Part shown: piece after piece, positions 24,714 to 33,074 of the stretch
Numbering within the stretch: the stretch's first letter is position 1
How the letters are laid out: the number at the start of each line of letters is the position of its first letter
NCBI GenBank assembly: GCA_022448345.1
Contig: JAKVCB010000011.1
Coordinates: 18,796 to 52,486 of the forward strand
DNA: 33,691 nucleotides
Origin: Pirellulales bacterium
GTDB taxonomy: Bacteria; Planctomycetota; Planctomycetia; Pirellulales; Lacipirellulaceae
Reading direction: 5' to 3'
Notes under the pieces: generated by a model
Seen by the model: the letters and a program-made list of their open reading frames with translations, nothing else
The model's database searches: none
What the model was told of the DNA's origin: nothing
Position numbers and translations under genes: made by a program

Positions 24714-27127
24714 ACCAACCATATCCAAATCGGCAACCTCTGCCTCCCTGGCAGGCCGGGCTGGGGCTGCTGCTGGTTTTGGTCTTCGTGCGACCAGGGT
24801 TGGCACAGCACAAGCTGTTGGAGGGACGCCCCTTCGACCAGGTCATTCTCAATGACGAGTCTGAGGTCGAAATATTCCCCCTCGATTTTCCCGGTCGGCA
24901 AATGCCTAGCAGCCGTCCAGCGGGAAATTTAACCGTTCGCCTGGTCAATCGCCCGGGACAGACTTACGACCTCTCCTGGGGAGACATTTCGAGCATCAAA
25001 TTCTTCGAACAGCTGTTGCTGGAAGAGGCTGCTTCGCTAACCGACGAAAGTAACTTCGACGCCGCTTTTGGCTACTACGATCGGCTTGCCCAAGATTACC
25101 CGGACTACCCAGGTCTTAACGAAGCCCTGAGCCACTATCTTAAAAGCAATGCCTTAGCACTCTACCAGGAGCAGGAATATGACCGGGCCCTGGCGGTGTT
25201 GATTTCTCTCCATGATCACCACCCGCAACATGTAGACCTTCAAGCAACTATCGACACTGTTGCGGGAAAGGTCATTGAACAACGGCTGAAAAAACAGGAT
25301 TTCAGCGGTGCCCGGGCAGTACTCGACCTGCTGTCAACGAACATGCCTCGCGCCGCCAGTTCCACCATCAACACGTGGCAGGCGCGGTTTGAAAAGGCTG
25401 CCCAGCGCAAGCTACTACAGGCGGAACGTGATTTCGAGCAGGGACAATATACAGCTGCCCAGCGGGCTGCCCGTCGAGCCCACACAATCTGGCCCAAACT
25501 GGAAAAAATCGGCGAATTGCTTGAGCACATTCAAACACAGCATCCCCAGATTATCGTGGGGGTCCTGGAATCAGCACCTCCCTCCAGCGAGTTCCGACTC
25601 GACAGTTGGCCTGCCCAGCGCGTCGTACCACTCTTACATCACTCAATCGTGGAACTCCGTGATTACAACTCGGAAGGGGGAGTTTATGAATCCCCCTTCG
25701 GGCAATTACAACTCGACCAAACGGGCCGTCAACTCTCGCTCCACTTTCACACCTCTGCACAATTGGAAACCGACGTTTCATCCGTGATAGCCGGTCACGA
25801 ACTTGCCCGCTATCTACTGGCAATGGCTGACCCCTCACACGTCTCTTTCTCCAGCACTTTTGCAAATTTGTGTGAAGGAGTCAGCGTGGACGAGCAGGGA
25901 ACCGTTCGTATTGATTTCCGCCAACCACTCGTTCGCCCAGAAGCCCTGTTCCGACACATCCTGGCGCCGGATGTGTGGAGCGAATCACCCCCTCCCACCC
26001 AAGACAACCGCACGGTTTTTACGCTCCAGGAGCGTTCCCCGGACTTCGCTCGGTTTGAACGAACCGGAGCGAAGTCCACCGTGGGTCAAGGCGAACTGAA
26101 AGCGATTGTCGAACAAGCAATGCCCGATGACAATACGGCAATTGCGGCCCTCGTGCGAGGAGACGTCACGATCCTTGACCGAGTTCCTCCCTGGGGCGTG
26201 GCCCGCTTGAAATCTGTGAAGGATATTACCGTAGGCAACTACCGCCTGCCCACCGTACACGCCCTGGTACCCAACCTGCAAAACAAGCTTCTTCAACGGC
26301 GGGAGTTTCGCCGCGCCTTGTGCTATGGAATTGCCCGCCAGCGGATCGTCAAACAAGTTATTACCGCTGGCAAGGAACTACCGGGGTACGAGGTCCTTAG
26401 CGGCCCGCTCCCCCCAGGCCGGTCGTTGAGCGATCCACTCCGATACGGCTACAACAGCCAGGTCAAGCCGCGTCCTTACGAACCTCGGCTGGCGGCCACC
26501 CTGGCACTTGTTGCCGCCGACAGTGTCGCCCGCAGCCAAAACAAGCCCGATAGCCAAAACAAGCCCAACAAGCAAAACAACAACGTCCAGGAAGATCCTG
26601 CCGCAAGCAGCGAGACTGACAACGTCGCACCAGAGGCAGATGGTGAAATTGTGATCCCACCCCTGGTGCTTGCCCACTCTTCTGACGCGTTGACGCGCAC
26701 CGCGTGCGATCTAATCCAACAACAACTGGGACAAATCGGAATTCCTATTAAGCTAGCCGAAGTCGACCAGGAAGCATTGTTGACAGACAGCAGCGACTAC
26801 GACTTGCGTTACGTTGAATTAACCATTGCCGAGCCGCTGATTGATGTCCATGCCCTGGTTGGCAGGGCAGGAACAGCAAATCCAGGAAGTCCTTCCATGC
26901 GATCTGCGCTTCGCGATCTGGATTCAGCCTCAACCTGGCGTCACGTACGCGAAAGGCTCGGCGAATTCCACCGAATCGCCCACAATGACCTACCGTTGAT
27001 TCCACTCTGGCAAACCACCAATCATTTTGCCTACCGTACAGAACTTGAGGGAATCGGGGACGACCTGATCCACCTGTATCAAAATGTGGCCGATTGGCGG
27101 TTGGTACCAGCTCAACCACAACGCTGA
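24710..27127 (+). CDS. TPR-like plus solute-binding-protein (SBP family 5) hybrid, secreted
   Basis: The protein has 805 residues with a signal peptide (hydrophobic 16-28, cleavage near GLA/QH). There is no lipobox cysteine. A short beta-rich part is followed by TPR-like helices (about 95-280; NFDAAFGYYDRLAQDYPDYP, EYDRALAVLISLHDHHPQ and QYTAAQRAARRAHTIWP). From about 283 it resembles the peptide/nickel-type ABC substrate-binding family: RVVPLLHHSIVEL, TFANLCEGVSVDEQGTVRI, the hallmark RREFRRALCYGIARQRIV, and the C-terminal LPLIPLWQTTNHFAYR. A low-complexity insert (about 609-645, rich in SQNKP, then acidic) interrupts domain II. No ABC permease or ATPase gene is in the window. Overlap with the previous gene indicates coupled expression. 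Ligand capture handed to the ExbBD machine is a possibility, not shown. Confidence 0.82.
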   Translation: MNQPYPNRQPLPPWQAGLGLLLVLVFVRPGLAQHKLLEGRPFDQVILNDESEVEIFPLDFPGRQMPSSRPAGNLTVRLVNRPGQTYDLSWGDISSIKFFEQLLLEEAASLTDESNFDAAFGYYDRLAQDYPDYPGLNEALSHYLKSNALALYQEQEYDRALAVLISLHDHHPQHVDLQATIDTVAGKVIEQRLKKQDFSGARAVLDLLSTNMPRAASSTINTWQARFEKAAQRKLLQAERDFEQGQYTAAQRAARRAHTIWPKLEKIGELLEHIQTQHPQIIVGVLESAPPSSEFRLDSWPAQRVVPLLHHSIVELRDYNSEGGVYESPFGQLQLDQTGRQLSLHFHTSAQLETDVSSVIAGHELARYLLAMADPSHVSFSSTFANLCEGVSVDEQGTVRIDFRQPLVRPEALFRHILAPDVWSESPPPTQDNRTVFTLQERSPDFARFERTGAKSTVGQGELKAIVEQAMPDDNTAIAALVRGDVTILDRVPPWGVARLKSVKDITVGNYRLPTVHALVPNLQNKLLQRREFRRALCYGIARQRIVKQVITAGKELPGYEVLSGPLPPGRSLSDPLRYGYNSQVKPRPYEPRLAATLALVAADSVARSQNKPDSQNKPNKQNNNVQEDPAASSETDNVAPEADGEIVIPPLVLAHSSDALTRTACDLIQQQLGQIGIPIKLAEVDQEALLTDSSDYDLRYVELTIAEPLIDVHALVGRAGTANPGSPSMRSALRDLDSASTWRHVRERLGEFHRIAHNDLPLIPLWQTTNHFAYRTELEGIGDDLIHLYQNVADWRLVPAQPQR
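26534..26566 (+). repeat. Short in-frame direct repeat in the SBP-like gene
   Basis: AGCCAAAACAAGCCC occurs at 26534-26548 and 26552-26566, a period of 18 bp, encoding SQNKP twice. A degenerate continuation codes for NKQNNN. It probably arose by slippage and lies in the low-complexity insert of the solute-binding domain. Confidence 0.8.
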
Positions 27128-27132
27128 TTACA

Positions 27133-28671
27133 ATGCCTTTCCTTGAATCGAGTTCGCTGTGCGGTTTGTATTTTTGGCGCAGAGAAATCTCGCGCGGCAA
27201 GCAAAAACTGCGCCGCCCTACTTGCAAGCCATCTCTCTCATCGCGAGCGACCACGGCACTGGTCCACTTGTCACTGGCCGGAATCGTCGCCTGCGTGTCC
27301 CTTCTAGCGACACGCCTCGCTGAGGCCGTACAAATTCGACATTGGGAACACGCCCCTTATGAACTCTCCATCCGCATCGCCATTGAGGCACCTGGCCAAC
27401 TGCGTGAAAAACTTGAAATCGAACTCCCTCGTTATATTCAGCAACGGATCGACACCTCAGTAGGCCCCATCTGGTTGCCAACGATCCAACTGGCCGGTCC
27501 ATCACTCCGCTCAGAAATGTTCTCCGATCTTGCCGCCGTACCACTGGACCATGTTGTCACCGATCCTGCCGCAGTTGACAAGCTGCAACTATTGACGGTC
27601 CGGGCGACTGGTGATGGCTTTCATTTCGCTGCCCGCGAATACGATGGCTACGTGGAACGCTGGGGAGAAATCGCAAACGATTCGTGTCGTCAGTATGCCG
27701 CTGTGAACGAACGGACATTTATGTTGCTGTGGGAAACTTTCGCACCACTTGCCCGTTTGCGCCTTGATCCCGAAAATGACGATCTCGTATTGCTTGACCT
27801 GAGGGGCACCAAGATTTCCACAAAAGACAAGTCCGTTTCACCCGCGAAACAGGGAGATGTATTTCTGCCGGTTCTCCGTCGTACCACACGGGAGGGCACA
27901 CTCATTGAAAACGGCATCCAGGCGGTGCCTTGGACCTTTGTTACAGTGGACGGAGCTCAGGGTGAGAGCATCCTGGGTAACGTTTACAGTGGCACCAAAC
28001 GCCCCCTGGGGGTCCGGCGCCGCGGTCGAGTAGAACAAGTTGCGATTGCCCTGAGAGGGAAGCCTGCTATTGCCAACTTGCATCTCCACTCCCGCGACGA
28101 TACTAAAACACCTCTCGTGGGCTACGAAATTTACACGCAAGATACTGGCAGTGAAAACCTTGGTTTAGCAGGCCTGACCGATGATGATGGCACTTTACCA
28201 ATTGCCCCTGGCAATTCACGAGTGCAGTTTGTCTTTGTCAAGAACGGAGGCCAACTCTTGGCCCGCCTGCCAGTTATCCCGGGCATTCATCATCACCTTG
28301 ATGTCCCTTTACCCGACGACAACCCGCGACTCAAGGCCGAAGCAACCCTCATCGCACTCCGTGAAAACCTGATCGATTTAGTAGCGCGGCGAAATATCCT
28401 TCTAGCCCGAATTCGCAAACAGATCGACAGCGGCAAGCTCGACGAAGCAAGTCGTCTACTCGATCAGTTTGAAGAACTTGAAGGTCGGGCCCAATTCAAC
28501 CGCGAACTGAACAAACAAGAACAACTTCACCACTCAGAGGATACGCAGATTCAGCGCCATATTGACAAGCTCTTCCGCGAAACCCGCGCTGTACTGGGGC
28601 ATTTCCTTGATGCGCGCGCGGCCTCGAAACTGAGGGACGAGCTCAACGCAGCCCAATCTACCAACCCGTAG
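27133..28671 (+). CDS. Secreted or membrane-anchored protein of unknown function
   Basis: I do not recognise a family for this 512-residue protein. The N-terminus is long and basic (RREISRGKQKLRRP), followed by one hydrophobic segment (about 42-60) ending in RLAEA, so it is either a signal peptide with a long n-region or an anchor. The middle is mixed alpha/beta with a region that may be Ig-like (GYEIYTQDTGSENLGLAGLTDDDG, split as GYEIYTQDTG and LAGLTDDDGTLPIAPG), resembling carboxypeptidase-regulatory-type beta sandwiches. The C-terminal 100 residues are strongly helical and charged (LDEASRLLDQFEELEGRAQF) and may form a coiled coil. The ATG at 27133 lies 5 bp after the previous stop; a TTG at 27094 would overlap that gene. 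It is the last gene of the operon and ends 6 bp from the convergent kinase gene. Confidence 0.8.
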   Translation: MPFLESSSLCGLYFWRREISRGKQKLRRPTCKPSLSSRATTALVHLSLAGIVACVSLLATRLAEAVQIRHWEHAPYELSIRIAIEAPGQLREKLEIELPRYIQQRIDTSVGPIWLPTIQLAGPSLRSEMFSDLAAVPLDHVVTDPAAVDKLQLLTVRATGDGFHFAAREYDGYVERWGEIANDSCRQYAAVNERTFMLLWETFAPLARLRLDPENDDLVLLDLRGTKISTKDKSVSPAKQGDVFLPVLRRTTREGTLIENGIQAVPWTFVTVDGAQGESILGNVYSGTKRPLGVRRRGRVEQVAIALRGKPAIANLHLHSRDDTKTPLVGYEIYTQDTGSENLGLAGLTDDDGTLPIAPGNSRVQFVFVKNGGQLLARLPVIPGIHHHLDVPLPDDNPRLKAEATLIALRENLIDLVARRNILLARIRKQIDSGKLDEASRLLDQFEELEGRAQFNRELNKQEQLHHSEDTQIQRHIDKLFRETRAVLGHFLDARAASKLRDELNAAQSTNP

Positions 28672-28677
28672 GGTTTA

Positions 28678-30075
28678 TCAAACGCCGGCCAGGAGAACAG
28701 CGAGCAGGCCAACTGCCAGAAAAATGGCGATCACGATTGGCCCCCACGGAAAGCGAGTACGGCGCGGATTCTCTCGGACCTTAATTTCCGGCACTGGATC
28801 ACTCGGCACTGGATCACCATGTTCAACCGTGTCTTCGCTGCTCGAAGCGATGGGCTCGGTCGGTTGCGAAATTTGACTTTGGCTGTCAGAGCGTGCCGGG
28901 GACAACTCGGAAAGGCCATCCAGGTCAAAGGTCGCCGTCTCTGCCAGGCTTGCCGATATCTTCTGGCCAACATTTCGATCGGCACGAAGTGACCCCGAGG
29001 AAGATTCGGCAAGAGAACTCACCTCACCTGAAAAGTCATCCGTACTCCATGGTTTCACGAGTTCTATAACTCGCTCTGCAGTGGGAACCCGACGATCGGG
29101 ATCGCGCTGCATCATCCTCGCAATGACATCCGCAAACGCTTCGGGCAAGTCGGGACTGAAGTGGAGTGGATTGAGCGGCGTTTCGTTCAAATGCCTCCGC
29201 ATCTTGTCTGACGTATTCCCTCCCGGGAAGGGAACCTTGCCGGTAACCGCATAGTAAAGCGTGCATCCAAGTGAATAGATATCACTGACGGGTCGAACCT
29301 GCTCCGGATGAGCAATTGTCTCTGGCGCAAGATAATCGGACGTTCCCACAATTGCCTTCGGCCGACCGCTTGAGATCGAGCCGACTTCATCCAGCAAATA
29401 CCAGGCCAATCCCAGGTCGGTAACCTTTGTCAATCCTTCTGGGGTCACCAACAAGTTGCCCGGCTTGACATCACGATGCACCAATCCCTTGCCATGGGCA
29501 TAGTGCAAACCACTGGCCGCCTGAGAAATAATCGAAGCCGCGATCGAAGCCGACAACGGGCCGTGACGGCGCACCAAACGGCGCAAGTCAGCACCCGGAA
29601 CATACTCCGTGACCAGAAAAAAAGTATCGCCGTCGTGGTCGGCATAGGAAATCCGGACAAGATTCGGATGGTCAAGTTGAGCCTGCACTCGAATCTCACG
29701 CTGAAAACACTGAATTGATTCTGGCGTGCTTCTACTCTTGGGAAGCACTTTAATTGCCTCAATCCGCCCCAACAGTTCGTGCTCACCCTTGAAGACATGC
29801 CCCATCCCACCTTTGCCAATTGCATCAACAATACGATAGGGACCCAAGCGGAACTTCGTATGGCCTTGTATCAGTTGATCGACTTGCCAACGATTAAGAT
29901 ATTCACGCTCGACTAACTTCTCTCCCAACTCTTGGTCAGAAACATCGGTCATCGTGCGCGGCGAACCATCGGGCAAGACCAACAAATCCGAGAGCACGTC
30001 ATCGAGCTGAGGCCGTGACAAAAGCCCACTCGACACCGCGGTTCGTTGCAATACAGATACCACAGAATTATTCAA
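28678..30075 (-). CDS. Membrane-anchored Ser/Thr protein kinase
   Basis: The protein has 465 residues. Residues about 16-72 form a small helical module (SGLLSRPQLDDVLSD, then EKLVEREYLNRWQVDQLI) common in front of planctomycete kinases. The kinase domain (about 80-342) has the glycine loop GKGGMG (87-92), the catalytic lysine K109, HRDVKPGN (200-207), DLG (220-222) in place of DFG, and APE (250-252), so it should be active. A Ser/Pro-rich linker leads to a C-terminal membrane helix (about 444-464), with no sizeable extracytoplasmic sensor after it. The likely start is TTG at 30075, as no ATG follows the upstream in-frame stop; a GTG lies four codons later. It converges on the pilM-exbBD operon, with a gap of only 6 bp. 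Targets are unknown. Confidence 0.93.
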   Translation of the reverse strand: MNNSVVSVLQRTAVSSGLLSRPQLDDVLSDLLVLPDGSPRTMTDVSDQELGEKLVEREYLNRWQVDQLIQGHTKFRLGPYRIVDAIGKGGMGHVFKGEHELLGRIEAIKVLPKSRSTPESIQCFQREIRVQAQLDHPNLVRISYADHDGDTFFLVTEYVPGADLRRLVRRHGPLSASIAASIISQAASGLHYAHGKGLVHRDVKPGNLLVTPEGLTKVTDLGLAWYLLDEVGSISSGRPKAIVGTSDYLAPETIAHPEQVRPVSDIYSLGCTLYYAVTGKVPFPGGNTSDKMRRHLNETPLNPLHFSPDLPEAFADVIARMMQRDPDRRVPTAERVIELVKPWSTDDFSGEVSSLAESSSGSLRADRNVGQKISASLAETATFDLDGLSELSPARSDSQSQISQPTEPIASSSEDTVEHGDPVPSDPVPEIKVRENPRRTRFPWGPIVIAIFLAVGLLAVLLAGV

Positions 30076-30445
30076 CAGATGGACCTTAAAACTGGTCTTC
30101 GAGGAACGCTAGACAGCCCGTACCCGCTGCACGTCCAATTACTGCTGCGATCAGCACGAGCAGTCGTCACGACGGCTGCACCAATGACACACAAGCCCCT
30201 ACCGTTTCAATGTAGACGGCAAACCTCCGCCGCGCCAAGCCGTTTCCATGGAGATTAGCAACACGACGTGCCAGCAGACCTGCCGCGACCAGATCACTGT
30301 GAACTTTTGCCAAACGATAAGACAAATAAACCAACCGGTGGCTGCGTAATCGCTTGAATCATTTTACGCTACCCCCGCACCAAGATATGGCACGTCGCAT
30401 CACGGTGCCTCCTGCCTCGCCGACACAATTTCCCTCACGGCGCCA
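30076..30445. other. Intergenic DNA between kinase start and RluA-type gene end
   Basis: This 370-bp stretch must hold the kinase promoter, but I find no convincing -10/-35 pair on the minus strand. GGCAC (30389-30393) and GTGCC (30405-30409) can pair and might mark the end of the RluA-type transcript, without a T-run. No gene is seen. Confidence 0.4.
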
Positions 30446-31138
30446 TCATGGTCGCGCTATCACTTTTAAATGCTTCCAAGAAGATGGGAGTTCCGCTTGA
30501 AACTCGGTCGCTGTTTTTTTTACCGGGTGCTCAATGACCAGACGGTGCGCATGCAGGGCAATCCCTTTGGCCCACGCAACCCGGCTTCCATATTTTCGAT
30601 CCCCCAGGATCGGATGGCCAATCTTGGCAAGCTGCACCCGAATCTGGTGCTTGCGGCCTGTTTGTGGAAAGACCTCAAGCCAGGTATGGCCATGACTGCG
30701 GTTTAAGGAACGAAAACCGAGGACCGCTTCCACGGCACCGGGAGTATTCGCTGACGTCGTATGCATTTTTCGATGCCGCTCGTCCTTCCGCAAATAGTGG
30801 GTCAACCTTTGCTCGTCGACTTCGACCTCGCCTTCCACAACCGCCCAATACACTTTTTCAACCCGGTGCTCACGAAATTGCTGATTAAGCCGTCCAGCCG
30901 CTTTTGTCGTCCGGGCCATGAGTAGCACGCCCGTCACTGGTGCATCCAAACGACTCACCACCCCCAAATAAACGTTCCCCGGTTTCTGGTACTTCCGGCC
31001 AATATAATCCTTGGAAACGGAAAGAACGCTGGGTCGATCGGCTGCAACTCCCATGGTGGCCAGCCCCGCCGGTTTATTCACCGCAAGAAGATGATTGTCT
31101 TCAAACAGCACGTCAAGTTGTTCGTGTGGAGACATCAT
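30446..31138 (-). CDS. RluA-family pseudouridine synthase
   Basis: The protein has 230 residues. It converts uridine to pseudouridine in rRNA or tRNA. Visible family motifs are LLAVNKPAGLATM (17-29), the catalytic loop VSRLDAPVTGVLL with D65 as the nucleophile, and the late GRKHQIRVQLAKIGHPILGD. There is no N-terminal S4 RNA-binding domain, so it is of the short RluA/TruC type; the exact target base cannot be deduced. The start is one of two adjacent ATG codons at 31138. It is divergent from the Maf-like gene, with 250 bp between their starts; in that gap I see no clear promoter or other feature. Confidence 0.93.
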   Translation of the reverse strand: MMSPHEQLDVLFEDNHLLAVNKPAGLATMGVAADRPSVLSVSKDYIGRKYQKPGNVYLGVVSRLDAPVTGVLLMARTTKAAGRLNQQFREHRVEKVYWAVVEGEVEVDEQRLTHYLRKDERHRKMHTTSANTPGAVEAVLGFRSLNRSHGHTWLEVFPQTGRKHQIRVQLAKIGHPILGDRKYGSRVAWAKGIALHAHRLVIEHPVKKTATEFQAELPSSWKHLKVIARP

Positions 31139-31388
31139 GGTTCGTTGTGGAAGAGATCATTTCTTGAGGCTGACCTGATCGGGCAACACGTTGTTTTTCA
31201 TCCGTTGCTTGCCCCCCCAAGGGCGTGGCTGCCCTACTCCCTGACCAGATGCAAAAGACTGGGGTGCAATAAATTTCCTCACGGGCTGCCCCACCGGGAA
31301 TACCTCCAGTCACATGGACAGCCCCAGGATAACAGACTACGCTCGCACCTCCACCCGCTAACTCACTTATTGCAGAACGATTCACCAA

Positions 31389-32027
31389 ATGACTGTTTTT
31401 GACTCACCCGCACCACCGCTTATTCTGGCAAGCAGTTCGCCACGCCGGCGACAACTGATGACCGAGGCGGGTTACACATTCACCGTGGTCGCCCCAACCG
31501 ACGGGGCCGAAGCTGCTCCCCGCGACGGTCAAAGTCCCGCCCAACTCGTTCACGAACTGGCACTCTCGAAGGCAGAGGACGTCGCTCGACAACTCGCCGA
31601 ACAACAGTTCCCTACAAGCCCCATTATCGTCGCTGCCGATACGGTTGCTGAGTGCAAGGGACAGATCCTCGGTAAACCAATCGACCAAACCGACGCCCGA
31701 GCAATGCTCCAACAACTTCACGGAACCCGCCACCGGGTCTTCAGCGGAGTATGTGTCTGGCCCACCTCAAAACCAGGACAACCACAAGTCCCACCCGATT
31801 TGCATGTCGAAAGCACTATCCTAAAAATGGACAAGTTCACCGATGAACAACTTCAGGAATATCTTGACAGCGATGGCTGGGTTGGCAAAGCGGGTGCCTT
31901 TGGCTACCAGGACCAACTCGGATGGGTACACATTGTCGAAGGAAGTGAGAGCAACGTGGTGGGACTTCCCATGGAACGCCTTGGAGCAATGCTGGCCGCA
32001 GTCGGAATATACCCACCAACCGTCTAG
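31389..32027 (+). CDS. maf: Maf-like nucleotide pyrophosphatase
   Basis: The protein has 212 residues. Maf proteins hydrolyse non-canonical or modified nucleoside triphosphates (dTTP/UTP or m7GTP types) to monophosphates, limiting their incorporation. The family motifs are all visible: LILASSSPRRRQLM (11-24), VAADTVAECKGQILGKP (81-97, with D84 as the catalytic base), an HRVFSGVCVW strand, and the WVGKAGAFGYQD segment near the C-terminus. In the third motif GKAGAFGYQ matches the usual GKAGAYGIQ. The length is slightly above the typical 190-200. No strong ribosome-binding site precedes the ATG at 31389. The gene is flanked by convergent glycosyltransferase and divergent RluA-type genes and seems monocistronic. 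Confidence 0.93.
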   Translation: MTVFDSPAPPLILASSSPRRRQLMTEAGYTFTVVAPTDGAEAAPRDGQSPAQLVHELALSKAEDVARQLAEQQFPTSPIIVAADTVAECKGQILGKPIDQTDARAMLQQLHGTRHRVFSGVCVWPTSKPGQPQVPPDLHVESTILKMDKFTDEQLQEYLDSDGWVGKAGAFGYQDQLGWVHIVEGSESNVVGLPMERLGAMLAAVGIYPPTV

Positions 32028-32071
32028 AATGGCTGGCCGTGATTGACAACTCTTCTCGCCGGAAAAGAAGG

Positions 32072-32875
32072 CTAACTTGCGGTTGTTTCCGGAAGTTTGG
32101 ATTCCTTTTGCGAATCGTTCCTGGTGCGATGAACTCCCGCTTCCGATTCATGCCGTTGCGGCCGGTACCACCGGGCCAGAACAAACGGCGCTACGCCAAC
32201 CCGCTCGGCTATCAACAGGCCCCAATTTCGCAGGGTCTGGGTGAGCGGCCCGATTTGCTCCCATCTCCGCGGGCTTACGTGTAGCGGACCGGGCAATAAC
32301 ATAATTCTTGAACGCCGGCGGACTTTCCGCATAAAAATCAAGTCTTCCATAATGGGAACTTCAGGGAACCCTCCCCATTGAAAAAAAGTATCGCGACGAA
32401 CAAAAATACCCTGGTCGCCATAGGGCAAGCCCCAATAGCGGGCCCTGATGGCATTGCCCCTCTCGATCCACCGGTAGATTGGTCGAGATGAGGTAATTTT
32501 CTGGCGAAAGGCCCCCATATGGACTCTCGGGTCACGGGCCATTTGCTGAAGTTGCGCGGCGGCCTGGGACTCCAACCAGGTATCGGCGTGAAGAAAAAGT
32601 AGCAGATCGCCTCGGGCCTGACGCGCCCCGGCATTCTGCTGCACACCACGACCTGGTTCCGATACCACGACTTGTTGGCCCTGCTGCCGGGCAATCTGGA
32701 CGGTTGAGTCAGAACTGCCACCATCGGCAACGATGATTTCATAGGGGGCTAGCGCCGCAGCACGCTCGATTGCCTCAGCAATCCGTGAGGCTTCGTTGAG
32801 CGTCGGAATAATAACAGAAAGTTGCACCGCAGGCGGTCCAGTCTGGCGACCCCGGTTTCTGGGCCCTGAAGTCAT
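32072..32875 (-). CDS. Glycosyltransferase family 2, TIGR04283 type
   Basis: The protein has 267 residues with a GT-A fold: VIIPTLNEASRI (21-32), IIVADGGSSDST (47-58), the TIGR04283-like GRGVQQNAGA (76-85), LLLFLHADTW (91-100; HAD replaces the usual DXD), and YGDQGIFVRRDTFFQWGGFP followed by MEDLIFMRKVRR. It lacks the long C-terminal membrane region seen in polyprenol-phosphate glycosyltransferases. Members of this subfamily are often encoded near radical-SAM/selenodomain proteins and their acceptors are unknown; no such partner gene is visible here. The start is ATG at 32875. It is convergent with the Maf-like gene (44 bp between the ends). Confidence 0.9.
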   Translation of the reverse strand: MTSGPRNRGRQTGPPAVQLSVIIPTLNEASRIAEAIERAAALAPYEIIVADGGSSDSTVQIARQQGQQVVVSEPGRGVQQNAGARQARGDLLLFLHADTWLESQAAAQLQQMARDPRVHMGAFRQKITSSRPIYRWIERGNAIRARYWGLPYGDQGIFVRRDTFFQWGGFPEVPIMEDLIFMRKVRRRSRIMLLPGPLHVSPRRWEQIGPLTQTLRNWGLLIAERVGVAPFVLARWYRPQRHESEAGVHRTRNDSQKESKLPETTAS

Positions 32876-32995
32876 CCCATTTTCGGAGCGAAAAAGCCTA
32901 TTGTAGAAGCGTTAGACGCCGTTGTCGCCGGCAGTTGTCACGATAGCACCGGCGCCAATCCCAGCAGGGAAAAGAGGCCTGTTTTCGGACAACGA

Positions 32996-33025
32996 TTGAG
33001 CGACTCCCCCCCAAGGCGATATAAT
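32996..33025 (+). promoter_or_regulatory. Sigma70-type promoter of the Gfo/Idh/MocA gene
   Basis: TTGAGC (32996-33001) is followed after 18 bases by a consensus TATAAT (33020-33025). A start near 33032 would give a leader of about 40 bases that includes AAGGAT as a ribosome-binding site before the ATG at 33075. The 200 bp between this gene and the divergent glycosyltransferase hold nothing else I can name. Confidence 0.6.
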
Positions 33026-33074
33026 CTCAGAACGACCAACCAATGAGGAAATACGTCAAAAAAAGGATTGAGTT

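Noticed and set aside
24497-24901. Minus-strand frame of 134 codons across the propeller/SBP gene junction
   Set aside because: Antisense to two well-supported overlapping genes and without family features.
28672-28677. Terminator between the convergent operon and kinase genes
   Set aside because: Only 6 bp separate the two stop codons and no hairpin with a T-run is seen there.
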